From Planctomycetota bacterium (GTDB lineage: Bacteria; Planctomycetota; UBA1135; GCA-002686595), in assembly GCA_022446815.1 (NCBI GenBank), contig JAKVCD010000001.1, positions 294,997 through 358,996 on the forward strand: a stretch of 64,000 nucleotides of DNA. Direction: 5' to 3'. Position 1 is the stretch's first letter; every line of letters begins with the position of its first letter. The notes below the pieces were generated by a model. It saw only the letters and a list, made by a program, of their open reading frames with translations, did no database searches and was not told the DNA's origin. This document shows positions 24,148 to 31,846 of the stretch, piece by piece. The position numbers and the translations under genes are program-made.

Positions 24148-26870
24148 TGGCTGAGCAAGGACTGCCTCCCCGTAAAGAGCCTGGGCGCGAGTCGCCCTGG
24201 GAGCTCGCCGTCGGCCCCGCTCCCGAGCACTGGGATGACTGGGTCGAGCTGGACCCTCAGGCTTGGCCCGAGCGCAAGGAGAAGCACTACCGCTGCGTCC
24301 CGACCATCTGCTTCAACTGCGAGTCGGCCTGTGGGCTCTTGGCCTTTGTGGACAAAGAGAGCGGAGAGATCGAGAAGTTCGAGGGGAACCCGGTGCATCC
24401 CGGATCGCGCGGCCGCACCTGCGCGAAGGGCCCGGCGACGATCAACCAGGTGCGCGACCCCGAGCGCATCTTGAAGCCTCTGAAGCGCAAGGGTGAGCGC
24501 GGCGGCGGCGAGTGGGAGGAGGTCTCGTGGGACGAGGCTCTCGACGACATCGCGGGGCGCATCAGGGCAGCGATCCAAGAGGATCGGCACGAAGACGTCA
24601 TGTATCACGTAGGTCGTCCCGGCGAGGACCACTTCGTGATGCGCATGCTCCAGGCTTGGGGCATTGACGGCCACAACAGCCACACGAACGTTTGCAGCGC
24701 CTCAGCGCGCTTCGGCTTCACGACTTGGTTCGGAGCCGACCGTCCCTCGCCGGACTACTCCAAGGCAAAGTTCGCGCTCCTTCTCTCCGCGCATCTAGAG
24801 ACGGGCCACTACTTCAACCCGCATGCTCAGCGCATCATCGAGGCGAAAGAGCGCGGGACGAAGATAGCAGTGGTCGATACGCGACTCTCCAATACGACCG
24901 CGCACGCCGACAAGTGGATCTCCTCTTGGCCCGGCAGCGAGGCCGCCCTGCTCTTGGCTGTCGCACGAGAGCTGCTGGTGCGCGACGCCATAGACCACGC
25001 ATTCGTCGAGCGCTGGACGAATTGGCGCGCCTATCTCGAGATGTGCGACGCGGGCGGGCCTGGGACCTTCGCGCGCTTCCTCGAGCTCCTGCGCGAAGAG
25101 TACGCGCGCTTTACGCCTGAGTACGCCGTAGAGGAGTGCAAGATCGAGCCCGGGACCGTTGAGTACCTCGCTGATGAGATCTCCGCGGCGGGCAGCCAGT
25201 TCACGAGCCACCTCTGGCGCAACGCCGCCTCCGGGCACCATGGCGGCTGGCAGGTCGCGCGCGCGCTCCTCTTCTTGCATGTGCTCTCAGGCTCGGTTGG
25301 GACGCCCGGGGGCCTCAACCCTAACTCGTGGGACAAGTTCGCTCCGAAGCCGCCGCTCTCACCGCCGGCACACTCTCGCTGGAACGAGAAGCTCTTCCCA
25401 AAGGAGTACCCGCTCGCTCACTACGAGATGAGCTTCCTCCTTCCGCACCTCTTAGAGCACCAAGACTCGAAGCTCGATGTCTACTTCACGCGGGTCTACA
25501 ACCCTGTATGGACCAACCCGGACGGCTGCACTTGGATCGAGATGTTGGAGGACTCCGATCGCATCGGCCTCCATGTCGCGCTGACCCCGACCTGGTCTGA
25601 GACCGCGCAGTGGGCTGACTATGTGCTGCCCATGGGCCTCGGCCCGGAGCGCCACGACATCATGAGCCAGGAGACTCACGCAGGGACTTGGATCGGATTC
25701 CGTCAGCCTGTCGGGCGCGAGCACCATAGGCATGAGACCGGCGAAGCCGCTGACACCCTCGGCACGAACCCCGGAGAGGTCTGGGAAGAGGCTGAGTTTT
25801 GGATCGCTCTCACCTGGCGCATCGACCCTGACGGGTCGCTCGGGATCTCCAAGTACTTTGAGTCCAAAGAGCGCCCAGGACAGCCGCAGACGATGGACGA
25901 GTACTTCGGAGACATCTTCGAGAACTCCGTACCTGGCCTGCCTGAGGCCGCAGAGAAGGAGGGCGTTACGCCCCTCGAGTACATGCGTCGCTACGGCGCC
26001 TTCGCCGTCCCGTACGGTGGGCAAGAGCGCTACGAGAAGGAAGGGAAGGTGGAGCTCGCAGACGGTGAGCGCAAGGCAGGCTTCGGCACGCCGAGCGGAC
26101 TGCTGGAGTTTTACTCACCGACCATCGCTGAGTGGGGCTTCGAGGAGCACGCGATCCCGAACTACCTCGAGAGCCAGGTGAACTGGCGCGGGCTCGACCT
26201 AGAGAAGGGCGAGCGCGCGCTGCTCCCGACCTTCCGCTTGCCCACCCTCATCCACACCCGCAGCGCGAACTCCAAGTGGCTGCAGGAGATCTCCCACACA
26301 AACCCGCTCTGGGTCCACCCTGAGGATGCCGAGTCGCTGAAGCTCGAGAACGGCGGCCTCGCTCGGGTGGCGACTGAGATCGGCTATTTCGTGGTGAGGG
26401 TCTGGGTGACAGAGGGGATCCACCCAGGCGTGGTCGCCTGCTCACACCACGTAGGTCGTTGGCGCTTGCACCGCGAGGTCGGCGGGGCACAGATCGCCTC
26501 GAACCTCGTGGACATCGAGCGTGAGGACGGGACCTTCCTCTTCAGGCAGAAGCAGACGATCAGCCCCTATGAGACGTCTGACCCCGACACCGAGCGAATC
26601 CACTGGAAGGAGGCTGGCGTGAACCAGAACCTGACCTTCCCTGTGCAGCCTGACCCGGCGAGCGGCATGCACTGCTGGCACCAGAAGGTCACGGTCTCGG
26701 CAGCCGAAGAGGGCGACCGCTACGGCGACGTCTTCGTCGACACGAAGCGCTCTCGCGAGGTCTTCCAAGAGTGGATGACGAAGACCAAGCCTGCTCCGGT
26801 TGGCGGCTTGCGCCGACCGCTCTGGATGAACCGGCCGCTGAAGCCGACTGAGGACGCCTATCGGCTCTAG
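24147..26870 (+). CDS. Molybdopterin oxidoreductase catalytic subunit (Psr/Phs/Soe-like), no Tat signal
   Basis: 907 aa from the ATG that overlaps the previous stop (TGATG). The N-terminal cluster site is C55-F-N-C58-E-S-A-C62 with the fourth Cys in R-T-C92-A-K-G, followed by the molybdopterin domains of the DMSO-reductase superfamily. Cys183 in H-T-N-V-C-S-A-S is placed to ligate Mo. W-S-E-T-A-Q-W-A-D-Y-V-L-P is the usual cofactor-domain motif. No twin-arginine signal is present, unlike PsrA, PhsA or TtrA. This suggests the catalytic unit faces the cytoplasm, as in sulfite-oxidising SoeABC. Sulfite, polysulfide or another oxyanion could be the substrate; sequence alone does not decide. Confidence 0.85.
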   Translation: MAEQGLPPRKEPGRESPWELAVGPAPEHWDDWVELDPQAWPERKEKHYRCVPTICFNCESACGLLAFVDKESGEIEKFEGNPVHPGSRGRTCAKGPATINQVRDPERILKPLKRKGERGGGEWEEVSWDEALDDIAGRIRAAIQEDRHEDVMYHVGRPGEDHFVMRMLQAWGIDGHNSHTNVCSASARFGFTTWFGADRPSPDYSKAKFALLLSAHLETGHYFNPHAQRIIEAKERGTKIAVVDTRLSNTTAHADKWISSWPGSEAALLLAVARELLVRDAIDHAFVERWTNWRAYLEMCDAGGPGTFARFLELLREEYARFTPEYAVEECKIEPGTVEYLADEISAAGSQFTSHLWRNAASGHHGGWQVARALLFLHVLSGSVGTPGGLNPNSWDKFAPKPPLSPPAHSRWNEKLFPKEYPLAHYEMSFLLPHLLEHQDSKLDVYFTRVYNPVWTNPDGCTWIEMLEDSDRIGLHVALTPTWSETAQWADYVLPMGLGPERHDIMSQETHAGTWIGFRQPVGREHHRHETGEAADTLGTNPGEVWEEAEFWIALTWRIDPDGSLGISKYFESKERPGQPQTMDEYFGDIFENSVPGLPEAAEKEGVTPLEYMRRYGAFAVPYGGQERYEKEGKVELADGERKAGFGTPSGLLEFYSPTIAEWGFEEHAIPNYLESQVNWRGLDLEKGERALLPTFRLPTLIHTRSANSKWLQEISHTNPLWVHPEDAESLKLENGGLARVATEIGYFVVRVWVTEGIHPGVVACSHHVGRWRLHREVGGAQIASNLVDIEREDGTFLFRQKQTISPYETSDPDTERIHWKEAGVNQNLTFPVQPDPASGMHCWHQKVTVSAAEEGDRYGDVFVDTKRSREVFQEWMTKTKPAPVGGLRRPLWMNRPLKPTEDAYRL

Positions 26871-27217
26871 CGCTCTTCCAGCCAGTGGAAGCGCAAGTTG
26901 GACCTGATGAACGGCCCTAAGTGGGCTGTGTTGCCCGTCTCTTTGCGCCAGTTCATGTATGCCGCTTGGTGCTCTCGGGTCTCCCACTCTTCGTAGAGCC
27001 AGACCGTGCTCTCGTCTCCCTCATCAGTCCACACGGTCACGGCCATGCACCCGTCGTAGGCGCGGGTGTCATGAAGGATCTCATGGAGAGCTGTGATGAA
27101 CTCATCACGCGTCTCAGGGTGAACCGGGAACTCAACGAGGACCTTCTCGTGCGCGGACGGGGTTGTCGCGCAGGAAAAGAAGACGGCGAGGGCGAAGGTG
27201 CAGCAGAGAAGTCTCAT
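26867..27217 (-). CDS. Antibiotic-biosynthesis-monooxygenase-domain lipoprotein
   Basis: 116 aa from the ATG at 27217; the leader M-R-L-L-C-C-T-F-A-L-A-V-F-F-S-C16 is a lipoprotein signal with lipid Cys16. The mature part is a single ABM ferredoxin-like domain (E-F-P-V-H-P-E-T-R-D-E-F..., V-W-L-Y-E-E-W-E-T-R-E-H-Q-A-A-Y). Such domains form dimers and act as small monooxygenases, heme-handling proteins or stress proteins, but a lipid-anchored version is less common. It overlaps the end of the convergent molybdoenzyme gene by 4 nt. Confidence 0.75.
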   Translation of the reverse strand: MRLLCCTFALAVFFSCATTPSAHEKVLVEFPVHPETRDEFITALHEILHDTRAYDGCMAVTVWTDEGDESTVWLYEEWETREHQAAYMNWRKETGNTAHLGPFIRSNLRFHWLEER

Positions 27218-27283
27218 GAGAGTGAAGCTATGTGAGGTTGGAGTGGAGAGCAAGGAGGGGACCTCCTCTGCACCGCAAGGTAT

Positions 27284-28303
27284 TCACGGACAGATCAATG
27301 TCTTCCCGGCGGTCATGTCGTTTATATAAGCCTCGATCCCATCCACAGCGTCATTCAATGAGACGCGGCGAGCGATCTGCGTCTTGAAGGTGCCGTCTGC
27401 GAAGAGGCGTTGCACCTTACGCGCGTCGAGGAGCAGCCGTAGGGGGCCCGCCTGCTCCATCCAGTGGACGAGGTAGAAGCCCTCTACACCAGAGGCGTTG
27501 GAGAGGACCGAGCCGAGATCCATAGGCATCTCACGCACTCCAGCGAGCACGCCGTAGACGAGCACCTTGGAGCGCGGCGGCATCGCAGCGAGGAGCTGGG
27601 CCGGGCTCTCGCCCGCGATCGCGTCGAAGGCGATCGTTGCACCGAGCTCTCTCGCCTTCGCCGCGAGGTCTTCTTCGAAGTTCGGGGTAGAAGAGTCGAG
27701 GACGTGCTCCGCGCCGAGGGAGTAGAGGAGCTCTGCTTGCTCAGGGCGTCGGACCGTGTGGATGATCGGGTAGCCCTCACGCTTCGAGAGCGCGACCATC
27801 ATGCGCCCGAGCTGACTCGCAGCTGCGGTGGAGATCGCAGCGCGGTGACCGCCACGTCGCGCCTCTCCGTACATGCCCATGACCGACATGGGGTTCACGA
27901 TGAGATCAGCTGCTTGCTCTGTGCTGACGTCCTTGGAGAGGGGGATGCAGCGGGCGGCCTCAGTGAGGCAGTACTCACCCCAAGACCCATCGGCTGTCTC
28001 GAGGCTCCCGAAGGCGACGCGACGGCCGCGCAGGAAGCCGCCGAAGAGCCCCGGCCCAGCAGCGACCACAGTCCCTGCTCCCTCCCAGCCCGGCGCTGTG
28101 GGGAGCTCCTTGGGCGTCGCGTAGTTCCCGGTCAGGAAGATGATGTCTGAGGGGTTGCACGCGGCCGCCTCTACGCGCACAAGGACTTGACCCGGACCAG
28201 GGGTCGGCACGGGACGCTCTTCCAAGCGGAGTGAGCGGACCGCGGCCATGTGGTCGAGTTGGTAGTCAGGGAGGACGAGCGCCTTGGCAGCGCTGGGGAT
28301 CAT
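27284..28303 (-). CDS. MDR-superfamily zinc-less quinone/enoyl reductase
   Basis: 339 aa from the ATG at 28303; longer upstream frames run inside proS and are rejected. The N-terminal GroES-like domain has P-G-P-G-Q-V-L-V-R-V-E-A-A-A-C-N-P-S-D and P-G-W-E-G-A-G-T-V-V-A-A-G. The central Rossmann part (A-A-A-S-Q-L-G-R-M-M-V, then H-T-V-R-R-P-E-Q) binds NADPH. The structural-zinc Cys cluster of alcohol dehydrogenases is absent, as in quinone oxidoreductases and enoyl reductases. It lies 19 nt after proS and is likely co-transcribed. Substrate unknown. Confidence 0.85.
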   Translation of the reverse strand: MIPSAAKALVLPDYQLDHMAAVRSLRLEERPVPTPGPGQVLVRVEAAACNPSDIIFLTGNYATPKELPTAPGWEGAGTVVAAGPGLFGGFLRGRRVAFGSLETADGSWGEYCLTEAARCIPLSKDVSTEQAADLIVNPMSVMGMYGEARRGGHRAAISTAAASQLGRMMVALSKREGYPIIHTVRRPEQAELLYSLGAEHVLDSSTPNFEEDLAAKARELGATIAFDAIAGESPAQLLAAMPPRSKVLVYGVLAGVREMPMDLGSVLSNASGVEGFYLVHWMEQAGPLRLLLDARKVQRLFADGTFKTQIARRVSLNDAVDGIEAYINDMTAGKTLICP

Positions 28304-28322
28304 GGGCGCCACAGCTTGCTCC

Positions 28323-29795
28323 TTAGTAGTTCTTCGCGAACAGTACGCGCTGAGCGCTCGTTGCGCCGGTCTTGACGCACTCACCGGGCTCCGCTGCGGG
28401 GCCCTCGCCCTCAAGGGGCAGGCAGCGAATAGTCGCCTTCGTGGCCTCCTTGATGGCCTTCTCCGTCTCATCGGTGCCGTCCCAATGCGCCCACACGAAC
28501 TTCGACTCTCCGTCTTGGAAGACGTCGGTGAAGTCGTCCCAAGAGTCCACAGAGATAGTGTTGGCCTCTCGACGAGCGAGGGCGTCATTGAAGAGCTTCT
28601 CCTGGAACTCATCGAGCAGCCTCCCGATAGAGACGCCGAGGTCAGCCATGGGGAGGGTGAGCTTCTGCGGGCGGCCGCGCTCGTCGGCTTCTGCTAGTCG
28701 CATCTTCGCCATGACGGACTGAGACTCGAGGTCTCGGGGGCCGAGCTCGAGCCTGATGGGGACGCCCTTGCGCTCCCACTCGTAGTACTTCGCGCCAGGC
28801 TTGAGGCCCTCTCTGTCGTCGACCTTCACGCTGAGCCCGTCCTCTCGGAGCTCTGCGGCGATCTTGTTCGCCGCCTCCATGACGGCGGTCTTCTCTTCGT
28901 CTTTCCGGAAGATCGGAACGATGACGACGTGGATGGGCGCGAGGCGCGGGGGGAGCACGAGGCCGTCATCGTCAGAGTGCGACATGATCACTGCGCCGAC
29001 CAAGCGCGTGGAGACACCCCAAGAGGTCTGCCAGACGTACTCTCGCTCGCCGTTCTCGTTCTGGAACATGACGTCGAAGGCCTTGCCGAAGTTTTGACCG
29101 AGGTCGTGGCTGGTGCCGGCTTGTAGCGCCTTGCCGTCTTGCATCATCGCCTCAACGCAGAGCGTCTCGACGGCGCCAGCGAAGCGCTCGTTCGCGGTCT
29201 TCTCTCCGCGAATCACCGGGACAGCGAGGACCTCGTGACAGGTGTCGCGATAGATGTCGAGCATACGCCGCACCTCCTCTTGAGCCTCGGCGTGCGTGGA
29301 GTGCGCCGTGTGTCCCTCCTGCCAGAGGAACTCGCCCGTGCGCAGGAAGATGCGGGTGCGCAGCTCCCAGCGCATGACGTTCGCCCACTGGTTGATGAGG
29401 AGCGGGAGGTCTCGGTGTGAGTCGATCCACTTGGAGAAGAAGTGACCGATGATCGTCTCTGAGGTCGGGCGGATGGCGTAGGGCTCCTCGAGCTCTTTGC
29501 CTCCAGCCTGTGTCACGACAGCGAGCTCGGGCGCGAAGCCCTCGACGTGCTCGGCCTCCTTCTCGAGGAAGGACATCGGGATCAAGAGGGGGAAGCACGC
29601 GTTCTGGTGTCCGGTCTCTTTGAACCGTCGGTCGAGGTCAGCTTGGATCTTCTCCCACACGGCATAGCCGTGAGGCTTGATCACCATGCAGCCCTTGACG
29701 ACGCCCGCCGCCTCGGCGAGCTCGGCCTGGGCGATGACGTCTTGGTACCACTGTGCGTAGTCCTCGGCGCGGGGTGTGATCTTCGACTCAGCCAT
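28323..29795 (-). CDS. proS: Prolyl-tRNA synthetase (archaeal/eukaryal-like, ProS type 3)
   Basis: 490 aa class II aminoacyl-tRNA synthetase that charges tRNA-Pro. The short form without an editing insertion is typical of the archaeal/eukaryal-like bacterial subgroup. Visible motifs: motif 1 region P-L-L-I-P-M-S-F-L, motif 2 R-P-T-S-E-T-I-I-G and [21 protein letters not shown], motif 3 area [10 protein letters not shown], then the anticodon-binding domain (P-I-H-V-V-I-V-P-I). The C-terminal extension ends in a Tyr (F-A-K-N-Y), as in this subgroup. It is divergent from the rhodanese gene, with about 180 nt of shared promoter space. Confidence 0.95.
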   Translation of the reverse strand: MAESKITPRAEDYAQWYQDVIAQAELAEAAGVVKGCMVIKPHGYAVWEKIQADLDRRFKETGHQNACFPLLIPMSFLEKEAEHVEGFAPELAVVTQAGGKELEEPYAIRPTSETIIGHFFSKWIDSHRDLPLLINQWANVMRWELRTRIFLRTGEFLWQEGHTAHSTHAEAQEEVRRMLDIYRDTCHEVLAVPVIRGEKTANERFAGAVETLCVEAMMQDGKALQAGTSHDLGQNFGKAFDVMFQNENGEREYVWQTSWGVSTRLVGAVIMSHSDDDGLVLPPRLAPIHVVIVPIFRKDEEKTAVMEAANKIAAELREDGLSVKVDDREGLKPGAKYYEWERKGVPIRLELGPRDLESQSVMAKMRLAEADERGRPQKLTLPMADLGVSIGRLLDEFQEKLFNDALARREANTISVDSWDDFTDVFQDGESKFVWAHWDGTDETEKAIKEATKATIRCLPLEGEGPAAEPGECVKTGATSAQRVLFAKNY

Positions 29796-29977
29796 CTCTA
29801 GTTCTGTCTCCTTCGGGGTGTTCTGGCGTCGCTGCTCCCGCAGAGGTTAGCGGGGATGGGCCCCAGGCGGCGTCTCTGAGCCAGAATCTGGAGTCATCTG
29901 CGGCTTGGGCTGTGCCCGATCGTACGCGCGGGTTAGATTGTCATCAGCACCAGAGCAGACCGAACCCAGAGGAAGAC

Positions 29978-30511
29978 GTGACCGAGATCCAGCTTGATAT
30001 CCAGCCCGAGATGACCATGGAGTCGATCATGGAGGTCGCTCCCTCAGCCCAGCGCGCCCTCTTTCAGCGCTATCACGTCGGCGGCTGCTCCTCTTGTGGC
30101 TTCCAGCCGACCGATACGCTCGCGCAAGTTTGCAAGGATCACAACCTCCTCGACGTGAACGAGGTGGTGAACACGATCGTCCTCTCAGAGCAGGTTGATA
30201 AGACGACGCAAATCCAGCCAGCTCAAGTTCGTGAGTGGTTGGCCGCGGGAGAGGAGTTCACCTTCATCGACGTACAGCCTCCGAGCGAAGAAGAGTTAGT
30301 GCGCGTAGAGGCTGCTGAATTGCTGGATTACAACAATTCCGCAAAGTACATGGAGCGCGAGAAGGATCACCGCTTTGTGTTCATCTGCGCAGACGGCGAC
30401 CGCAGCCTCGACGTCGCGAGCTACTTCATAGGTCATGGATTTACCGAGGTGAAGGCTGTGCGTGGCGGAGTGAAGGCCTGGATGGAGTCGGCGGACTCCA
30501 ACGTGAGCTGA
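29978..30511 (+). CDS. DUF1858-type domain plus rhodanese sulfurtransferase
   Basis: 177 aa from the GTG at 29978, chosen because AGAGGA sits just upstream; a longer frame from 29912 has no good start. Residues 12-70 are a DUF1858-like helical domain with a C37-S-S-C40-G-F motif and D-T-L-A-Q-V-C. Residues 78-172 are a rhodanese domain with the catalytic Cys137 in F-I-C-A-D-G-D-R-S and the usual end V-R-G-G-V-K-A-W. The active loop has the six-residue length of true sulfurtransferases. It is probably a cytosolic persulfide carrier. The strongly folded RNA region follows immediately and may be its 3'UTR. Confidence 0.85.
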   Translation: MTEIQLDIQPEMTMESIMEVAPSAQRALFQRYHVGGCSSCGFQPTDTLAQVCKDHNLLDVNEVVNTIVLSEQVDKTTQIQPAQVREWLAAGEEFTFIDVQPPSEEELVRVEAAELLDYNNSAKYMEREKDHRFVFICADGDRSLDVASYFIGHGFTEVKAVRGGVKAWMESADSNVS

Positions 30512-30529
30512 TCCGAGGGGTGGACACCC

Positions 30530-30776
30530 GCGAAGGCGGGCTCATAGAATCCTCGTGCGCGAGTTGCCTCCCCTGCCTTTGGCGACTCGTGCCCAGGAGA
30601 CGTTGCCCGACGTCTCCAACTCAGGCGCAAGCCTGAGCCCCCTGGAATCACCCCCTGCCAAGATTCCAGGGCCGTCGGGAAAGAACCCCTGCCTCCTTTC
30701 CCGACCCGTCGTCTGATGTCTGACCATCAGTAACGGCCTGCGGGGCAGGCTCCTTGGAGCCTGCCCCGCTTTTTTT
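30530..30776 (+). ncRNA. Candidate structured RNA with repeated CCCCUGCC loops
   Basis: Seen directly on the plus strand is a chain of hairpins. H1 is 30557-30568/30581-30592 (12 bp, two G-U pairs). H2 is 30596-30603/30610-30617 (8 bp). H3 is 30620-30626/30631-30637 (7 bp, GCAA tetraloop). H4 is 30640-30649/30662-30671 (10 bp). H5 is 30674-30683/30696-30705 (10 bp). H6 is 30713-30718/30725-30730 (6 bp, with outer ccgt/acgg pairing 30706-30709/30733-30736). An intrinsic terminator follows. H1, H4 and H5 each close a 12-nt loop and all three loops contain CCCCUGCC. No ORF crosses the region. It may be an independent sRNA or a 3'UTR-derived RNA of the rhodanese gene. Loop-repeat sRNAs such as the cuckoo/CcsR family are the closest idea, but their loop sequence differs. 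Confidence 0.65.
30740..30776 (+). terminator. Strong intrinsic terminator
   Basis: A perfect 12-bp GC-rich stem, gcggggcaggct (30740-30751) and agcctgccccgc (30758-30769), with a ccttgg loop, followed at once by seven T (30770-30776). It ends the rhodanese and structured-RNA transcript. The stem's 5' arm contains GGCAGG, complementary to the CCUGCC in the three upstream loops. Confidence 0.92.
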
Positions 30777-30806
30777 ATTGGCCTAAGGGCCGGCTGACTC
30801 CGTGGA

Positions 30807-31322
30807 TCAGTGTCCAGAGTCTCGCCAGGGCTTGGAGAGACCGTCGATCGAGATCCAGCCGCTCTCCTCAGTGATGTGCACGACGACGAGGTCCTCGCCG
30901 AGGCTGAGAGTTATCTCTCCGCCCGCGAGGGCGAAGCCGTTCGGGTCGTAGATGAGCGGGCCGCCGCCGCTGAGTGTGACGGACTTCACCTGCACTCCTT
31001 GGAAGACTCCGTCTCCGTTGTATCTGCGCCTGAGGGGGAGGCCGTCACGGAAGAGCGCGACGGACTCTCCGTCTCCGTTGAGCGCTCGATAGCCGTCGCC
31101 CAGCGGGAGGAAGTCGATGTAGATGTCTTCGCCAGAGATGACCGCGTGGTTCTGGACAGCGCGGAGGTCTCTCGCGAGCAAGGTCGCCGCACGCTCAAGG
31201 GTGACGTCGCCGCGCCCGAACCAAGCGGGTATGGCGAGAGCTGCCAAGAGGGTGCTGACGGCAAGGAAGGAGGCGAAGTGCAGCAGGGCGAAGGCGCGGG
31301 GCCCTTGGGGCTCTCTGCTCAT
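30807..31322 (-). CDS. Pseudopilin/GspH-like single-pass protein
   Basis: 171 aa from the ATG at 31322 (a TTG 15 nt upstream is an alternative). An N-terminal hydrophobic helix (A-L-L-H-F-A-S-F-L-A-V-S-T-L-L-A-A-L-A-I-P) is followed by an amphipathic stretch and A-T-L-L-A-R-D-L-R-A-V-Q-N-H-A-V-I-S-G, the pattern of GspH/FimT minor pseudopilins. A beta-rich globular C-terminus follows. The canonical G-F-T-L-x-E prepilin-peptidase site is not present, so processing is uncertain. It sits 1 nt after a small membrane-protein gene, so the two form an operon. Confidence 0.6.
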   Translation of the reverse strand: MSREPQGPRAFALLHFASFLAVSTLLAALAIPAWFGRGDVTLERAATLLARDLRAVQNHAVISGEDIYIDFLPLGDGYRALNGDGESVALFRDGLPLRRRYNGDGVFQGVQVKSVTLSGGGPLIYDPNGFALAGGEITLSLGEDLVVVHITEESGWISIDGLSKPWRDSGH

Positions 31323-31323
31323 C

Positions 31324-31593
31324 TCACTCACTCCCAAGCGCAGAGCTCGCTAGGAGCTCTGACTTCCATGACCAAGACTCCAGGGTCGAGCTATAGAGGC
31401 TCGCGAGGGGTAGGGCCTCTGAGAGCTCTTCGACCAGAGCGGTCTCCTCCTCTGCCGGGGCCTCGGAGAGCGGGGGCTGCAGGTCGAAGGACAGCGAGAG
31501 CATCCAACAGACTGCGACCGTCACGCTCAGACCAGTCCAGGGGAAGCTGTGCTGCTCTGCGGGGCTGAAGGAGCTAGGGGAGGGGGTGTTCAC
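31324..31593 (-). CDS. Small single-pass membrane protein, 89 aa
   Basis: After a polar, Ser/Pro-rich N-terminus, residues 21-37 (G-L-S-V-T-V-A-V-C-W-M-L-S-L-S-F) form one membrane helix. The C-terminal 50 residues are acidic and Ser/Leu-rich. No family is recognised. It is upstream of, and nearly overlapping, the pseudopilin-like gene. The 250 nt upstream (31594-31846) is a divergent promoter region shared with the TPR lipoprotein gene and contains only short inverted repeats. Confidence 0.55.
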   Translation of the reverse strand: MNTPSPSSFSPAEQHSFPWTGLSVTVAVCWMLSLSFDLQPPLSEAPAEEETALVEELSEALPLASLYSSTLESWSWKSELLASSALGSE

Positions 31594-31846
31594 GGTGGGG
31601 TGAGGCCTCGGATTCAGGCCACATCTAGCTTTCGGAGAACGGAGGGTGCTCTCTTGAGCTAGACAGGCATGAACGGCCCGGGAGAGGCCCTCAGATCCCT
31701 CAGGAGGGACAAGAACGGCGCTCTCACCGTTCCCAGACGCTGTCCGGGGTAAGAACCGTCACCAGTTCATCCCTCTGCTTTGCTCCGCTGAGAGCCGATG
31801 ACCTGATGGGAGCGGGCTCAAGTGGCCCCCATCCCCCCAAACCCTC

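Noticed and set aside
30557-30705. CRISPR-like or other DNA repeat
   Set aside because: Only the 8-nt loop is repeated, the stems differ and the spacing is uneven; RNA structure explains it.
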